Positions 24,063-33,756 of a DNA stretch of 64,000 bases are shown here, one piece after another; the first letter of the stretch is position 1; each line of letters opens with the position of its first letter. The notes under the pieces were generated by a model that had not been told where the DNA came from, did not search any database, and saw only the letters and a list, made by a program, of their open reading frames with translations. The DNA lies in the NCBI RefSeq assembly GCF_012584515.1, contig NZ_CP051461.1, positions 372,001 through 436,000 of the forward strand, given 5' to 3'. This DNA is from Polaromonas vacuolata. GTDB lineage: Bacteria; Pseudomonadota; Gammaproteobacteria; Burkholderiales; Burkholderiaceae_C. Both the position numbers and the translations under genes were made by a program.

Positions 24063-25205
24063 ATGAAAATCACTCGAAGGAATTTTGCCGTGGCTGGCGG
24101 CACGATTCTTTTAGCTGGATTGAATCCAGCAAACGCTCAGCCAGACAGCAAAATCATTTTGGGTCAGTCGGCTGCATTCACTGGGCCGGCGGCAGAGCTC
24201 GGTCTTGAATTTCACCGTGGCGCAAAAATGTGTTTTGACCAGGCTAACGCTCAGGGCGGCGTTGCCGGGAGAAAAGTTGAAATTCGCCACCTCGATGATG
24301 GTTACGAGCCCGAGCGCTGTGCGGCCAACACGCGTCAACTCATTGACGAAAATGTGTTTGCCTTGTTCGGTTATGTCGGCACGCCCACAAGCTTGGCCGC
24401 CTTGCCAATAGCGACGCAAGCCCGAGTCCCGTTTATCGCACCATTTACCGGTGCCATGGCTTTGCGTGTTCCGTTTAACCGCTACGCCTTTCATCTGCGC
24501 GCTTCTTACAACGACGAGACGGCGCAAATAGTCAAGCAGTTAACCAGCCTAGGTCTTAAAAGAATTGCGGTGTTCTACCAAAATGACTCTTACGGCATGG
24601 CCGGTTTGAACGGCGTGAAACTGGCCTTGTCCGAGCGTGGGCTGACACCGGTGGCCGCCGCTACGGTCGAGCGAAATTCAATTGATGTGGCTAAAGCCGT
24701 CAAAGTCGTGCTGGCAGCGGGTCCGGATGCGGTGGTGCAAATCGGCGCTTACAAGGCCTGCGCAGCGTTTATACGCGCGGCGCGCCATGGCGGTTTTGGC
24801 GGCGGCTTTTACAACGTGTCTTTTGTCGGCACCCAGGCGCTGGCTGAAGAGTTGGGTAAAGATGGTTTGGGTGTGATGGTCTCGCAAGTCATGCCATCAC
24901 CTTACAACCCGGTGCGGCCCATTACCCGTGAGTTTTTAGCCGCCGTCAAACTGGCGGGTAACAGTATTAATCCCAACTACTCCAGCATGGAGGGTTATCT
25001 TGCCGCCCGGGTATTTCTTGAAGGACTCAAGCACGCAGCGGCGGGCGGAAAACTCAGTCGCGAAAGTCTGATCAGTGGCTTAGAAGCGATTGATCATCAG
25101 CTATTGGGTGGGTTTGTGGTCTCGTTCTCGCCGACAAACCATGTGGCGTCGCAGTTCGTGGAACTGTCTATGTTGACCGGTGATTCGCGTTGGGTGAGAA
25201 CTTGA
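24063..25205 (+). CDS. Solitary ABC-type substrate-binding protein with Tat-like signal
   Basis: A 380-residue periplasmic binding protein of the Peripla_BP_6 family. The signal TRRNFAVAGGTILLAGL...ANA contains a twin-arginine motif (RRNF), suggesting Tat export, unlike the two other binding proteins in the window, which have ordinary Sec signals. The body shows ILGQSAAFTGPAAELG and FVGTQALAEELG segments typical of amino-acid/amide-binding members. No permease or ATPase gene is adjacent, so it may feed a Liv importer encoded elsewhere or act as a sensor subunit. It starts after a 255-bp AT-rich spacer, divergent from the molybdopterin gene. Confidence 0.87.
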   Translation: MKITRRNFAVAGGTILLAGLNPANAQPDSKIILGQSAAFTGPAAELGLEFHRGAKMCFDQANAQGGVAGRKVEIRHLDDGYEPERCAANTRQLIDENVFALFGYVGTPTSLAALPIATQARVPFIAPFTGAMALRVPFNRYAFHLRASYNDETAQIVKQLTSLGLKRIAVFYQNDSYGMAGLNGVKLALSERGLTPVAAATVERNSIDVAKAVKVVLAAGPDAVVQIGAYKACAAFIRAARHGGFGGGFYNVSFVGTQALAEELGKDGLGVMVSQVMPSPYNPVRPITREFLAAVKLAGNSINPNYSSMEGYLAARVFLEGLKHAAAGGKLSRESLISGLEAIDHQLLGGFVVSFSPTNHVASQFVELSMLTGDSRWVRT

Positions 25206-25310
25206 GTAAGCCTGTCTGCGCGAGTTGGATGCGGGATGACTGGCGCTTAACCGTGCAGTCTTGATTAAGCGCGGTTTAGGTCATTAATTTATGTCGCTGA
25301 GAGTTCTGAC

Positions 25311-25766
25311 TTAACCCACGGCCAACGGTTTGCCGCCGCCAGAGGAAGCTTTGTGCGTACCATCCGCGCCATACAAAGACTGTCCGCGCGCCTGCAGAAA
25401 ACCTATGGCTTCACGCGTGAAATCAAGCTGCGTATGAATCATCACGCCATTGCGGTAGTTGCTTTGATGCGCTTGCGCTGCGATAGCCAAAAGGTCTTGC
25501 CAAGCTTTTTGCAGCGCTGCGTTTCCAGCCGCCGCAGATTGCGCGCCTTGGCTGTTGGCTGCAAAACCTAGCTTGAGTTGCAGCCCATTGCGCTCGGCAC
25601 TGGTGCTGGCGATAAGGCCGGCTTGAACTAATTTTTGCGCGGCCAAGTCTTGCAACCCCAAGTATTGTCCCTGTGTCATTTGTTCAGCTTCGGCTTCGAG
25701 CAAGTCGATGAACTGCTTGATCTGCGCATGTTCGCGGCGCAGCAAGGTCAGTAGGTTGTCGCTCAT
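25311..25766 (-). CDS. flgN: Flagellar export chaperone FlgN
   Basis: A 151-residue alpha-helical protein with heptad-like Leu and Ala spacing that matches FlgN, the chaperone for the hook-filament junction proteins FlgK and FlgL. The C-terminal QSLYGADG motif near residue 131 is typical of FlgN. The start ATG overlaps the flgM stop by 4 bp, so the order is flgM then flgN as in the enteric flgMN operon. It marks the left boundary of the flagellar region; its client genes flgK and flgL are about 16 kb away. Confidence 0.9.
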   Translation of the reverse strand: MSDNLLTLLRREHAQIKQFIDLLEAEAEQMTQGQYLGLQDLAAQKLVQAGLIASTSAERNGLQLKLGFAANSQGAQSAAAGNAALQKAWQDLLAIAAQAHQSNYRNGVMIHTQLDFTREAIGFLQARGQSLYGADGTHKASSGGGKPLAVG

Positions 25767-26053
25767 TGCGGTTTGCTGCTGAGCAGCTCGCGCACACTGG
25801 CCAACAGGCCATCTGCGATTTTTGCGGGATTCACTTCGTAACGTCCAGCGCTGATGTCTTCGCGAATTTTGGCCACTCGCGCGGTGTTGAAGTCGCTATT
25901 CGTGGATGGCAACTGCGGCGTCGCAGAAGTCAGTTGCACTGAGCTAGCGCTTGGCGCTGCGGCCTGCTTGATCGCGAGCGCATCTCGGTTGGACGCCGGT
26001 GCGCTGGCCTCGGATACGGGCTTTAAAAGGTTAATCTTAGGATCTATTTTCAT
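25763..26053 (-). CDS. flgM: Anti-sigma-28 factor FlgM
   Basis: A 96-residue mostly disordered protein that holds the flagellar sigma factor FliA until the hook is finished and FlgM is exported. The N-terminal part is low-complexity, rich in Ala, Ser and Pro; the C-terminal part (about 55-96) holds the FliA-binding helices with VAKIREDISAGRYEVNPAKIADGLL, a clear family signature. A sigma-28-type promoter about 90 bp upstream indicates feedback control by FliA itself, as for enteric flgM. Confidence 0.93.
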   Translation of the reverse strand: MKIDPKINLLKPVSEASAPASNRDALAIKQAAAPSASSVQLTSATPQLPSTNSDFNTARVAKIREDISAGRYEVNPAKIADGLLASVRELLSSKPQ

Positions 26054-26143
26054 GTGGTGTACTTCAATTGACCTTAGGGACTCGCTGAAAGACTGCCAAT
26101 ATTTACAGCTTTGCCAAAGTATTGCTGAGGACTCTTAGTGCTT

Positions 26144-26170
26144 ATAACGGCAGCTTGGTGAAAAACTTGA
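26144..26170 (-). promoter_or_regulatory. Sigma-28 (FliA) promoter for flgMN
   Basis: Read on the minus strand, TCAAGTTT (-35; TCAA is the complement of 26167-26170) and GCCGTTAT (-10, complement of 26144-26151) are separated so that TCAA and GCCGTTAT have 15 bases between them. The consensus is TAAAGTTT / GCCGATAA with the same 15-base spacing, so 7/8 and 6/8 match. It lies about 90 bp upstream of flgM. Confidence 0.72.
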
Positions 26171-26197
26171 GTGCAGCGCATTAAATTTATTCCACGG

Positions 26198-26914
26198 CTA
26201 GTTTGGCCGCTCGACAACACCATCGCTCCTGACGACGCCGCGCAGTACTTGGCCGCCTTCAATCTTGACTTGAACGGTCGCGCCAAGGGCGGCATCCGTC
26301 ATGGCTTTGCCGTCAACGCTCACCGTAAAGCCTTGGCCGCGCGTGAGTAGTTTAATGTTTTGACCGCGCACGATCAGCGGCAGTGTGCGCAGTAATTCCT
26401 TGCGCAGCGGCGAGCCCAAGGCAATGGAGTAGTTGGCGATGGCGTCTTTAAGCAGCGTTCGGTCTAACACCACACTGTCCGGCAGTTTGGTTAAATCACC
26501 TTCGCGTAATTCGCTGTCCGCGTCTGTCAGTGCTTGGCCAGCGCTAATCGGCCGTGCCGCCGCGTAGTAGTTGCCAGTGACAGATACATAGGCCTGTATG
26601 TAGCGCGTCCAGGGCGGCTCACCTTGGCAGCGCAAACCTACCGATAGCCGTCCCCATAAGCGTGCACCAGAAGGCAAAAAGGCTTCCAGCGCGCTGCACT
26701 CAGGCGGTGAGCCTGAGATCGGCGTGTCAACCCTCAAGCTAGTTTTGCCCGGCATGCCAAGCAATTGAGGGGCTAAAAACGCATCGATGACGGCCCGCGC
26801 ATGACCGGCTAGCGGTGCTGGTTTGGTGCCGGCGTTAGCGCTGCTCGCGCCGGCTAAGGCCAGTAGGCTGGCGCTTAAAACCAGCGCTGCGGTCCAAGTA
26901 TTCATGCTCTTCAT
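26198..26914 (-). CDS. flgA: Flagellar P-ring assembly chaperone FlgA
   Basis: A 238-residue periplasmic protein needed to assemble the FlgI P-ring. Residues 1-28 form a Sec signal peptide ending SANA. The C-terminal SAF-type domain is recognisable: YYAAARPISAGQALTDAD, then DRTLLKDAI, GSPLRKELLRTLPLIVRGQNI and GATVQVKI. It is transcribed away from flgB across a 334-bp spacer and upstream of flgMN, the usual enteric arrangement. Length and the two Cys before the SAF domain fit the family. Confidence 0.92.
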   Translation of the reverse strand: MKSMNTWTAALVLSASLLALAGASSANAGTKPAPLAGHARAVIDAFLAPQLLGMPGKTSLRVDTPISGSPPECSALEAFLPSGARLWGRLSVGLRCQGEPPWTRYIQAYVSVTGNYYAAARPISAGQALTDADSELREGDLTKLPDSVVLDRTLLKDAIANYSIALGSPLRKELLRTLPLIVRGQNIKLLTRGQGFTVSVDGKAMTDAALGATVQVKIEGGQVLRGVVRSDGVVERPN

Positions 26915-27248
26915 TCACCTGCCTTTATTCAAAACTATCTGCTTGACGTGTCACGCAGACAGCTAAACCGGTAAATTTTAAACAGCACACCCGTGATGCA
27001 ATGCCGGAACTAAGGCGCTATAGGCTTGCTGTTTGGCGAATTGAAAAATGCGCTGTCTTGAGGCTTGTGTGGCGGTTTGATGGGCCGCTTTGATCCGCTT
27101 AAAAAAAGGTCAAGCAAGCGCTTAACAAGGCCAGAACAAGGCCTTGAAACCCCATCTGTTCCGCTGATTGCTGGCGCGCCCCCTGCCTACACTTAATGCT
27201 CAAGGGACTTTCCTTGAGGGCCCAACTTTTTAAACAGGTGGAAATGAC
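26915..27248. other. Divergent flagellar promoter region flgA / flgB
   Basis: This 334-bp spacer must carry the early flagellar promoters for flgA and the flgB-J operon, presumably FlhDC-activated. No convincing FlhDC box was identified by eye. A sequence resembling a sigma-54 -24/-12 element (GG 27173-27174, N10, GC 27185-27186) lies 62 bp before flgB but is doubtful in a FlhDC-type system. AAGGCCTTG-type short palindromes occur near 27128-27147. No gene is apparent. Confidence 0.4.
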
Positions 27249-27656
27249 ATGGTAGACAAGCTCGACGCGGCGCTTCGCTTTAACTCGGAAGCGCTCAATC
27301 TTCGGGCTAGACGTCAGGAAATCATCGCCACCAATATTGCCCATGCCGACACGCCGAACTACAAAGCTCGTGACATTGATTTCAAAGCAACCCTAGCGCA
27401 GGCCGTCGCGAACGGCCGCCAGTCATCCGTAGCGATGGCCACGACTTCTAACCGCCATATTGCCGGTCAAGCGACGACGCAGGGTGTGAGCGAAGCGGAT
27501 CTTATGTACCGCACACCTTCCCAGTCCAGCATAGACGGCAACACGGTTGAGATGGACGCCGAGCGCGTGAACTTCGCCGACAACGCCATGCATTACGAGG
27601 CCAACTTAAGCATACTCGGCGCGAAGATTAAGTCCTTGCTAGCGGCCGCTCAATAA
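27249..27656 (+). CDS. flgB: Flagellar basal-body rod protein FlgB
   Basis: A 135-residue proximal rod protein exported by the flagellar type III apparatus. The N-terminal LNLRARRQEIIATNIAHADTPNYKARDIDF is the conserved FlgB form of the rod/hook N-terminal motif, and the C-terminal MDAERVNFADNAMHYEANL helix completes the coiled coil. AGGTGG lies upstream of ATG 27249; an overlapping ATG at 27244 stops after three codons. It opens the flgBCDEFGHIJ operon. Confidence 0.95.
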   Translation: MVDKLDAALRFNSEALNLRARRQEIIATNIAHADTPNYKARDIDFKATLAQAVANGRQSSVAMATTSNRHIAGQATTQGVSEADLMYRTPSQSSIDGNTVEMDAERVNFADNAMHYEANLSILGAKIKSLLAAAQ

Positions 27657-27680
27657 ACCAGCGAACAGGGAATCAAAACT

Positions 27681-28097
27681 ATGCCGATTAACAACAGCTC
27701 AATGGGAATTTTCAATATCGCCGGTTCGGCCTTGACCGCCCAATCCCAGCGCATGAACGTGACTGCCAGCAATATGGCCAACGCTAACAGCGTGGCCGGG
27801 CCGGACGGCACGCCTTACCGCGCACGCCAAGTGGTTTTTGAAATGGCCAGCGCTCCTGGTCAACCGATAGGCGGTGTGAGAGTTGCCAGGGTGATAGAGG
27901 ATCAATCGCCTATGCATTTGGTGCATGACCCTAAGAATCCGTTGGCCAACGCCGAGGGTTACGTCAGCACGTCTAACGTCAATGTGGTCGAGGAGATGGT
28001 CAACATGATCTCAGCTTCGCGTTCTTACCAAGCCAATGTTGAAGTGCTCAACACTGCCAAAACCATGATGCTCAAAACGCTCACGTTGGGCCAGTAA
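27681..28097 (+). CDS. flgC: Flagellar basal-body rod protein FlgC
   Basis: A 138-residue proximal rod protein. The motif [27 protein letters not shown] opens the protein and [27 protein letters not shown] closes it, both diagnostic of FlgC. It starts 24 bp after flgB. With FlgB, FlgF and FlgG it builds the rod that crosses the periplasm. Confidence 0.96.
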   Translation: MPINNSSMGIFNIAGSALTAQSQRMNVTASNMANANSVAGPDGTPYRARQVVFEMASAPGQPIGGVRVARVIEDQSPMHLVHDPKNPLANAEGYVSTSNVNVVEEMVNMISASRSYQANVEVLNTAKTMMLKTLTLGQ

Positions 28098-28156
28098 GCC
28101 TATCAACTCGCGCGCTCTTGACTCTCCTAAATACAAAAATTCTGAGGTAAATTTCC

Positions 28157-28822
28157 ATGGCTACCAGCGCAATCAGCTCGACCGACACCAATGCTGCACT
28201 AGGCGTTTCGAGCACCACCGGCAAGGCTGGCAGCGACACAGAGCAGCGATTTTTAAAGCTGCTGGTGACACAGCTCAACAATCAAGATCCGCTTAACCCG
28301 CTGGATAACGCGCAGCTGACCTCGCAGCTCGCACAACTGAGTACGGTCAGCGGCATTGAAAAACTTAACGCTGCGTTCGCATCCTTGATCGCCCAGAGCG
28401 GCTCTGGCCAAGTGCTGCAGTCGGCGGCCATGATTGGTCGCCAAGTGCTCGCGCCAGGCAGCTCACTGAATATGGCGACTGGCGAAAGCACAGCGTTCGC
28501 TGTCAGCCTGCCGAGTTCGGCCGATAGCGTCAAAGTCTCGATCACGGATTCGACTGGTACCAGCATTCGCAGCATTGACTTGGGGGCTTTGCCGCCGGGT
28601 GTGAAAACCGTTTCATGGGATGGTCTGACTGACAACGGCACGCAAGCCGCCGCTGGCGCTTACAGCTTTAACGTTGCCGCCAGCGCTGCCGGCGCGCAGA
28701 TAGTCGCCAGCCCGCTGACTTATGCCAGTGTGCTCAGTGTCTCGCAGGGCGGCAGCGGCGTGACAGTCCATCTCAGCGACAGCCGTTTGTCTAGCTTGAG
28801 CGAGATAAAACAGATTTTTTAA
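28157..28822 (+). CDS. flgD: Flagellar hook-capping protein FlgD
   Basis: A 221-residue scaffolding protein required for hook polymerisation. The N-terminal region holds FLKLLVTQLNNQDPLNPLDNAQLTSQLAQLSTVSGIEKLN, the FlgD signature (about residues 33-70); the C-terminal half carries the FlgD Ig-like and tudor-like domains (about 110-200). GAGGTAA precedes the start. As elsewhere FlgD stays at the hook tip until FlgK replaces it. Length is normal. Confidence 0.94.
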   Translation: MATSAISSTDTNAALGVSSTTGKAGSDTEQRFLKLLVTQLNNQDPLNPLDNAQLTSQLAQLSTVSGIEKLNAAFASLIAQSGSGQVLQSAAMIGRQVLAPGSSLNMATGESTAFAVSLPSSADSVKVSITDSTGTSIRSIDLGALPPGVKTVSWDGLTDNGTQAAAGAYSFNVAASAAGAQIVASPLTYASVLSVSQGGSGVTVHLSDSRLSSLSEIKQIF

Positions 28823-28924
28823 ACAGCGTCCGCAAACTGCGGCGGGGCAGGGCAGAACAGAGTGGGGCATTTGAGCCTGCGCGTAGCCCGGATATTTTTA
28901 TTTTGAATTTTCAAAGGATGCATC

Positions 28925-30223
28925 ATGGGTTTCGCACAAGGCGTTAGTGGCTTGACCGCCGCAGCTAGTAATCTCGACGTGATTGGTAACAATATTTCCA
29001 ACTCTGGAACGATTGGTTTTAAGTCTGGCACCGCGCAGTTCTCAGATGTTTATGCAGGCTCTGCCATAGGCTTGGGTACCGAAGTGTCAACCATTTCGCA
29101 GAATTTCAATGCCGGCTCAATTCAGACCAGTTCCAAACCGTTGGACATGGCGATTGTGGGTGGTGACGGATTTTTTCGAACCACCAGCGCGAGTGGTGAG
29201 ATTTCCTTTACCCGTAATGGTCAGTTCAACGCTGACAAAGAAGGTTTTATCGTGAATGCTGGCGGCAGTCGGCTGACTGGTTTTGCGGTCGATGCCACCG
29301 GTGGAATTTCTGGTGGTGCGCCCAAGGCCTTGGTTATACCGACTGCCGCCATAGCGCCAAACCCGACCAGCACAGTCACAGCCCAGTTCAATATCGATTC
29401 GCGCTCAGTGACGCCGACGGTCACGGCGTTCGACGCGAATAATTCCAACTCTTATAACTACGCCAATTCACTCACGGTGTTTGATTCACTGGGCAACTCA
29501 CACGAGCTATCGACCTTTTTTGCGAAAGATGCAAACGTTGAGAATGGCTGGAATGTTTACGTTACTGCTGACGGCTATCCGTTAAATTCTGCCGGTGAAA
29601 TCAATAGCACGCCGCCGCCGCCGTCGCCGCCGCCAGCAACAGCTAACAGTGAGGTTTCAGCCACGCTGGTATTCAATACCAACGGTACGTTGAAAAGCGT
29701 GACGCCCACTGGCGGCGCCGTCTCCCCAACCAGTACCTTCAACATCACCGGCCTTGACTTTGGAAACGGTGCAGCCGCATTAACTACCGACATCACCATC
29801 GCCGGCACCACTCAGTTCGGCACCACCAACGATGTCAAAGCACTCACGCAAAACGGCTTTACATCCGGTCAGTTAACGTCTTTCGCCATTGGTGTTGATG
29901 GCAAGATTCAAGGCAAATATTCCAACGAGCAAACCAAGTTGTTGGGTCAAGTTGTGGTGTCATCGTTTGCTAATCCCAATGGATTGATCTCCAAAGGTGG
30001 TAACTCTTGGTCTCAGTCGCCGTCTTCCGGCCAGCCTTTGACGGTGGTGCCCGGCGCTGGCACCAAGTCGGGCTCTATCAGCTCGGGCTCGTTAGAAGGC
30101 TCTAACGTTGACTTGACCTCAGAGCTGGTTAATTTGGTGATCGCGCAGCGCACTTACCAAGCCAATGCGCAAACCGTCAAGACGCAAGATCAGGTGCTGC
30201 AAACCTTGATCAATATTCGTTAA
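28925..30223 (+). CDS. flgE: Flagellar hook protein FlgE
   Basis: A 432-residue hook subunit. The start GFAQGVSGLTAAASNLDVIGNNISNSGTIGFK and the end GSLEGSNVDLTSELVNLVIAQRTYQANAQTVKTQDQVLQTLI are standard hook/rod motifs. The central part has the FlgE D1 and D2 domains. An unusual Pro-rich insertion STPPPPSPPPATAN lies near residue 228, encoded by CCG-type triplets at 29610-29640 that look like slippage-derived expansion. AAAGGAT precedes the ATG. Hook length would be set by the FliK proteins encoded downstream. Confidence 0.95.
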   Translation: MGFAQGVSGLTAAASNLDVIGNNISNSGTIGFKSGTAQFSDVYAGSAIGLGTEVSTISQNFNAGSIQTSSKPLDMAIVGGDGFFRTTSASGEISFTRNGQFNADKEGFIVNAGGSRLTGFAVDATGGISGGAPKALVIPTAAIAPNPTSTVTAQFNIDSRSVTPTVTAFDANNSNSYNYANSLTVFDSLGNSHELSTFFAKDANVENGWNVYVTADGYPLNSAGEINSTPPPPSPPPATANSEVSATLVFNTNGTLKSVTPTGGAVSPTSTFNITGLDFGNGAAALTTDITIAGTTQFGTTNDVKALTQNGFTSGQLTSFAIGVDGKIQGKYSNEQTKLLGQVVVSSFANPNGLISKGGNSWSQSPSSGQPLTVVPGAGTKSGSISSGSLEGSNVDLTSELVNLVIAQRTYQANAQTVKTQDQVLQTLINIR

Positions 30224-30253
30224 AGACTTTTAAAACTTTACGCAGGAGAATCC

Positions 30254-30997
30254 ATGGACCGCATGATTTACACAGCCATGAGTGGCGCCAAGCAGGCCAT
30301 GGAGCAACAAGCCTCAGTCGCCAATAACATGGCCAACGTCTCGACTGCCGGCTTCAAAGCGCAGATCAATAACTTTCGTGCCGTGCCTGTAGTGGGCGAT
30401 CAGCCCGTCACCCGCGCCATGGTGGTCGCTACCACGCCTGGTGCTGACTTCTCGCCCGGCGTGATGACACAGACCGGTCGCCCGCTTGATGTTGCCGTCA
30501 AAGGTGACGGCTGGCTTGCGGTGCAGCTGCCGGGCGGCGCTGAAGCCTATACCCGGGTAGGAAATCTTCAAGTCGGCGCTGAAGGCCAGTTGATGACGCT
30601 GGACTCATATCCAGTGCTAGGCAATGCGGGCCCGGTGGTGGTGCCGCCCGGCTCTAAGCTAGTGGTTGCCGGCGATGGCTTGATTACGGCGTTCGACCCC
30701 AACGGTGGTGCGGTCGGTGGTGCAGAAGTCGGTCGCCTCAAACTGGTCAATCCAGCGCGCGCCGATTTGCTGCGCGGTGAAGATGGTTTGTTTCGCACCA
30801 AGCCCGATGCCGCGCCAGCGCAGGTCGATCCTGCGGTCCGGCTGAGCGTCGGCACCTTAGAAGGCAGCAATGTCAATTCGGTAGAAGTCATGGTTCAGAT
30901 GATTACCAACGCCAGGCTTTATGAGATGCAGATGAAAACCATACAAACCGCAGAAACGAACGACCAACAAGCCAATCGGCTGCTCTCGACTAGCTAA
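30254..30997 (+). CDS. flgF: Flagellar basal-body rod protein FlgF
   Basis: A 247-residue proximal rod protein. It starts [31 protein letters not shown] and ends with the [33 protein letters not shown] helix, typical of FlgF. A good AGGAG site lies 7 bp upstream. It follows flgE by 30 bp in the same operon. The middle contains the [17 protein letters not shown] pattern shared with FlgG. Confidence 0.95.
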   Translation: MDRMIYTAMSGAKQAMEQQASVANNMANVSTAGFKAQINNFRAVPVVGDQPVTRAMVVATTPGADFSPGVMTQTGRPLDVAVKGDGWLAVQLPGGAEAYTRVGNLQVGAEGQLMTLDSYPVLGNAGPVVVPPGSKLVVAGDGLITAFDPNGGAVGGAEVGRLKLVNPARADLLRGEDGLFRTKPDAAPAQVDPAVRLSVGTLEGSNVNSVEVMVQMITNARLYEMQMKTIQTAETNDQQANRLLSTS

Positions 30998-31100
30998 GCG
31001 GCATTGGCTGTGGAATGCGTTTTCTTCACGCATCAGCTGGTCTCTAGCCGTCTCTCTATTCCTGTCCCTACCCCAATTTCAGATACTCAAGGCCCACACT

Positions 31101-31883
31101 ATGATGCGCTCGCTCTCCATTGCCAAAACCGGCTTAGACGCTCAGCAAACCCAGCTCGACGTGGTCGCCAACAACCTCGCCAACGTTGGCACTACCGGCT
31201 TCAAACGCAGCCGCGCCGTGTTTGAAGACTTGCTCTACCAAAACCTGCGCCAAAGCGGCGGTCAGACCTCGGACCAAACCCGCATGCCGTCCGGTCTGCA
31301 AGTCGGCACGGGTGTCAGGGTAGTGGCTACCGAACGCATCCACTCGCAGGGCAACCCGGTCAAGACCGATAACCCCAAGGATGTGGCGATTAACGGCCTG
31401 GGCTTTTTCCAAGTCTTGATGCCGGACGGCACGTCGTCTTATACCCGCGACGGCTCCTTCCAGACCGATCAGGCCGGTCAGTTGGTGACCGCCAGCGGCT
31501 ACCCAGTGCAGCCGGCCATCACGATTCCGCAAAACGCCACCAGCTTGACGGTGGGGCGTGATGGCACGGTGTCTGTGACCCAGGCCGGCAACACGGCCAG
31601 TGTGCAGGTTGGGCAGATACAGCTGAACACTTTTTTGAATCCTGCCGGCTTGCAAAGCAACGGTGAAAATCTCTACACAGAGACAGACTCGTCAGGTGCT
31701 GCGACGCAAACTGCGCCCGGCCAGAACGGCGCTGGCGTTCTTAACCAAGGTTATGTCGAGGCGTCTAACGTCAATGTGGTTGAGGAACTTGTGAACATGA
31801 TTCAAACCCAGCGCGCCTATGAGATCAACAGCAAAGCGGTGCAGACCTCGGACCAGATGCTGGCCCGATTGGCGCAGCTGTAA
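31101..31883 (+). CDS. flgG: Flagellar distal rod protein FlgG
   Basis: A 260-residue distal rod protein, normal length for the family. The conserved start is [46 protein letters not shown], which includes the GTTGFKRSR segment that distinguishes FlgG from hook proteins. It ends [42 protein letters not shown] 31101 is followed at once by a second ATG; either could start. Its TAA overlaps the flgH ATG (TAATG). Confidence 0.96.
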   Translation: MMRSLSIAKTGLDAQQTQLDVVANNLANVGTTGFKRSRAVFEDLLYQNLRQSGGQTSDQTRMPSGLQVGTGVRVVATERIHSQGNPVKTDNPKDVAINGLGFFQVLMPDGTSSYTRDGSFQTDQAGQLVTASGYPVQPAITIPQNATSLTVGRDGTVSVTQAGNTASVQVGQIQLNTFLNPAGLQSNGENLYTETDSSGAATQTAPGQNGAGVLNQGYVEASNVNVVEELVNMIQTQRAYEINSKAVQTSDQMLARLAQL

Positions 31884-32593
31884 TGGCCTTTGTGAGTGTG
31901 TTCAATTCATTGGCCGCATCGACGGGCGTGCGTTATTTAGGTCTTTTCTTGGCGCTGCTCATGACGGGCTGCGCCCAAATACCGCGTCAACCTTTGGTGG
32001 CTCAACCAATGACGGCTCGCCAGACGGTGCAGACAGCCCCGGATGCGCCTATCAACGGCGCTATCTACAGCCACGGCTATGGCACGCAAGCGCTGTTCGA
32101 AGACCGGCGGCCGCGCCGCATCGGCGACATCCTCACGGTGCTGGTGAGTGAGAGCGTTAACGCGACTAAAAATTCAGGCAGCAACGCCAGCCGCACCACC
32201 AGTGCGGCATCTAACTTAGGCGTCGTGCCAGGCGTGATGCGTGGCTTGTTAGGTGACTTAAGCCTAGACGCTAGCGGCAAAAATTCCCTCAGCGCTAAAG
32301 GCGGCGCTAATGCTGCCAACACCTTTAACGGAGTGATCACTGTCACGGTGGTGGAAGTGCTGCTCAACGGTAATTTGTCAGTCAGCGGTGAAAAGCAAAT
32401 GCTGATTAACCAAGGCACTGAATTCATACGCTTTTCCGGTGTCGTCAATCCGCGCACTGTGGGTTCAAACAATACCGTGCCATCGACCCTGGTGGCCGAT
32501 GCCCGCATCGAGTACAGCTCTAAAGGCTATATCGACGAAGTTCAAAACATGGGCTGGTTGCAGCGCTTTTTCCTCAATGTCGCACCGTTTTGA
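31883..32593 (+). CDS. flgH: Flagellar L-ring lipoprotein FlgH
   Basis: A 236-residue outer-membrane lipoprotein that forms the L ring. The lipobox LMTGC places lipidated Cys30 after a hydrophobic signal. The family motif [33 protein letters not shown] follows, then the C-terminal [46 protein letters not shown]. The start overlaps the flgG stop and the stop overlaps the flgI start region, so L- and P-ring genes are coupled. Confidence 0.95.
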   Translation: MAFVSVFNSLAASTGVRYLGLFLALLMTGCAQIPRQPLVAQPMTARQTVQTAPDAPINGAIYSHGYGTQALFEDRRPRRIGDILTVLVSESVNATKNSGSNASRTTSAASNLGVVPGVMRGLLGDLSLDASGKNSLSAKGGANAANTFNGVITVTVVEVLLNGNLSVSGEKQMLINQGTEFIRFSGVVNPRTVGSNNTVPSTLVADARIEYSSKGYIDEVQNMGWLQRFFLNVAPF

Positions 32594-32595
32594 GT

Positions 32596-33738
32596 ATGTT
32601 TAAAAATAGTTTTCTTCGCCCATGCCTTGGCCGTCCACTGCAGTTGGTGATTTCTTCTGCCGCGCTAGCTTTGCTTTTGGCTGCGCTACCGGCGCAGGCC
32701 GAGCGCATCAAGCAGTTGGGTAGTTTTCAGGGGGTGCGCGACAACCCTTTAATTGGCTACGGTTTGGTTGTGGGCTTGGACGGCAGCGGGGATCAGACCC
32801 AGCAAACCCCTTTCACCATACAGTCGCTGACGAATATGCTCAGCCAGCTCGGCGTGACTTTACCGCCCGGCACCAATATGCAGCTTAAAAACGTGGCCTC
32901 GGTGATGGTCACGGCGACTTTGCCGCCGTTTGCGCGGCCCGGCCAGACCATAGACATTACGGTGTCCTCACTGGGCAATGCCAAGAGTTTGCGTGGCGGC
33001 ACGTTGTTGATGACGCCGCTCAAAGGTGCGGACGGCCAAGTCTATGCGCTGGCTCAAGGCAATATGGTGATTGGCGGGGCGGGTGCTTCTGCAGGTGGTA
33101 GTTCGGTCAAGATTAACCAACTCAGTGCAGGCCGGATTCCGGCTGGCGCGATCGTCGAGCGTGCCGTGCTCTCGCCTATCGCGGCGAATGGAACGCTGCT
33201 CTTAGAGCTCAATCAATCTGACTTTGGCACGGCGCAAAAAACCGTCACTGCAATCAATGATTTTTATGGTGCTGGCACAGCCAGTGCGTTAGATGGCCGT
33301 GTGATCTCCATCAATGCGCCGGAAAACGCGCAGGAAAAAGTCGCATTTTTAGCGGGCATTGAAAGCATAGACGTCACACCTTCTAAAGCCGTGGCCAAGG
33401 TGGTGATTAACGCCCGTACTGGCTCGGTGGTGATGAACCAAGCGGTACGCGTAGAAGACTGCGCCGTGGCCCACGGCAACTTGACCGTAGTCATCAAGAC
33501 TCAACCGGTGATTAGCCAGCCAAATGCCTTAGCCGGCGGTCAAACCGTGGTGGCGCCGGTCACGCAGATAGAGATCAGCCAAGAAGGCAGCGCGCTGCAA
33601 GTGGTGCGCGGCGGCGCTTCGCTGGCCGATGTTGTCAAGGGACTCAATGCCTTGGGCGCAAATCCACAGGATTTAGTCTCTATTTTGCAGGCCATGAAAG
33701 CCATAGGCGCACTGCGCGCTGAACTAGAAATCATCTAA
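32596..33738 (+). CDS. flgI: Flagellar P-ring protein FlgI
   Basis: A 380-residue periplasmic P-ring subunit. ATG 32596 is chosen, 3 bp after the flgH stop; a TTG at 32590 is possible. Residues 1-36 form a long Sec signal ending ALPAQA. The mature protein begins with the highly conserved [33 protein letters not shown] and ends with the [31 protein letters not shown] region. It requires FlgA for assembly, encoded upstream on the other strand. Confidence 0.95.
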   Translation: MFKNSFLRPCLGRPLQLVISSAALALLLAALPAQAERIKQLGSFQGVRDNPLIGYGLVVGLDGSGDQTQQTPFTIQSLTNMLSQLGVTLPPGTNMQLKNVASVMVTATLPPFARPGQTIDITVSSLGNAKSLRGGTLLMTPLKGADGQVYALAQGNMVIGGAGASAGGSSVKINQLSAGRIPAGAIVERAVLSPIAANGTLLLELNQSDFGTAQKTVTAINDFYGAGTASALDGRVISINAPENAQEKVAFLAGIESIDVTPSKAVAKVVINARTGSVVMNQAVRVEDCAVAHGNLTVVIKTQPVISQPNALAGGQTVVAPVTQIEISQEGSALQVVRGGASLADVVKGLNALGANPQDLVSILQAMKAIGALRAELEII

Positions 33739-33756
33739 CCACAGCAAAGACCAGTC

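Noticed and set aside
27173..27186. A sigma-54-like -24/-12 element (GG-N10-GC) before flgB.
   Set aside because: The match is partial, GG-N10-GC is frequent by chance, and this regulon has flhDC rather than a FleQ-type activator in the window.
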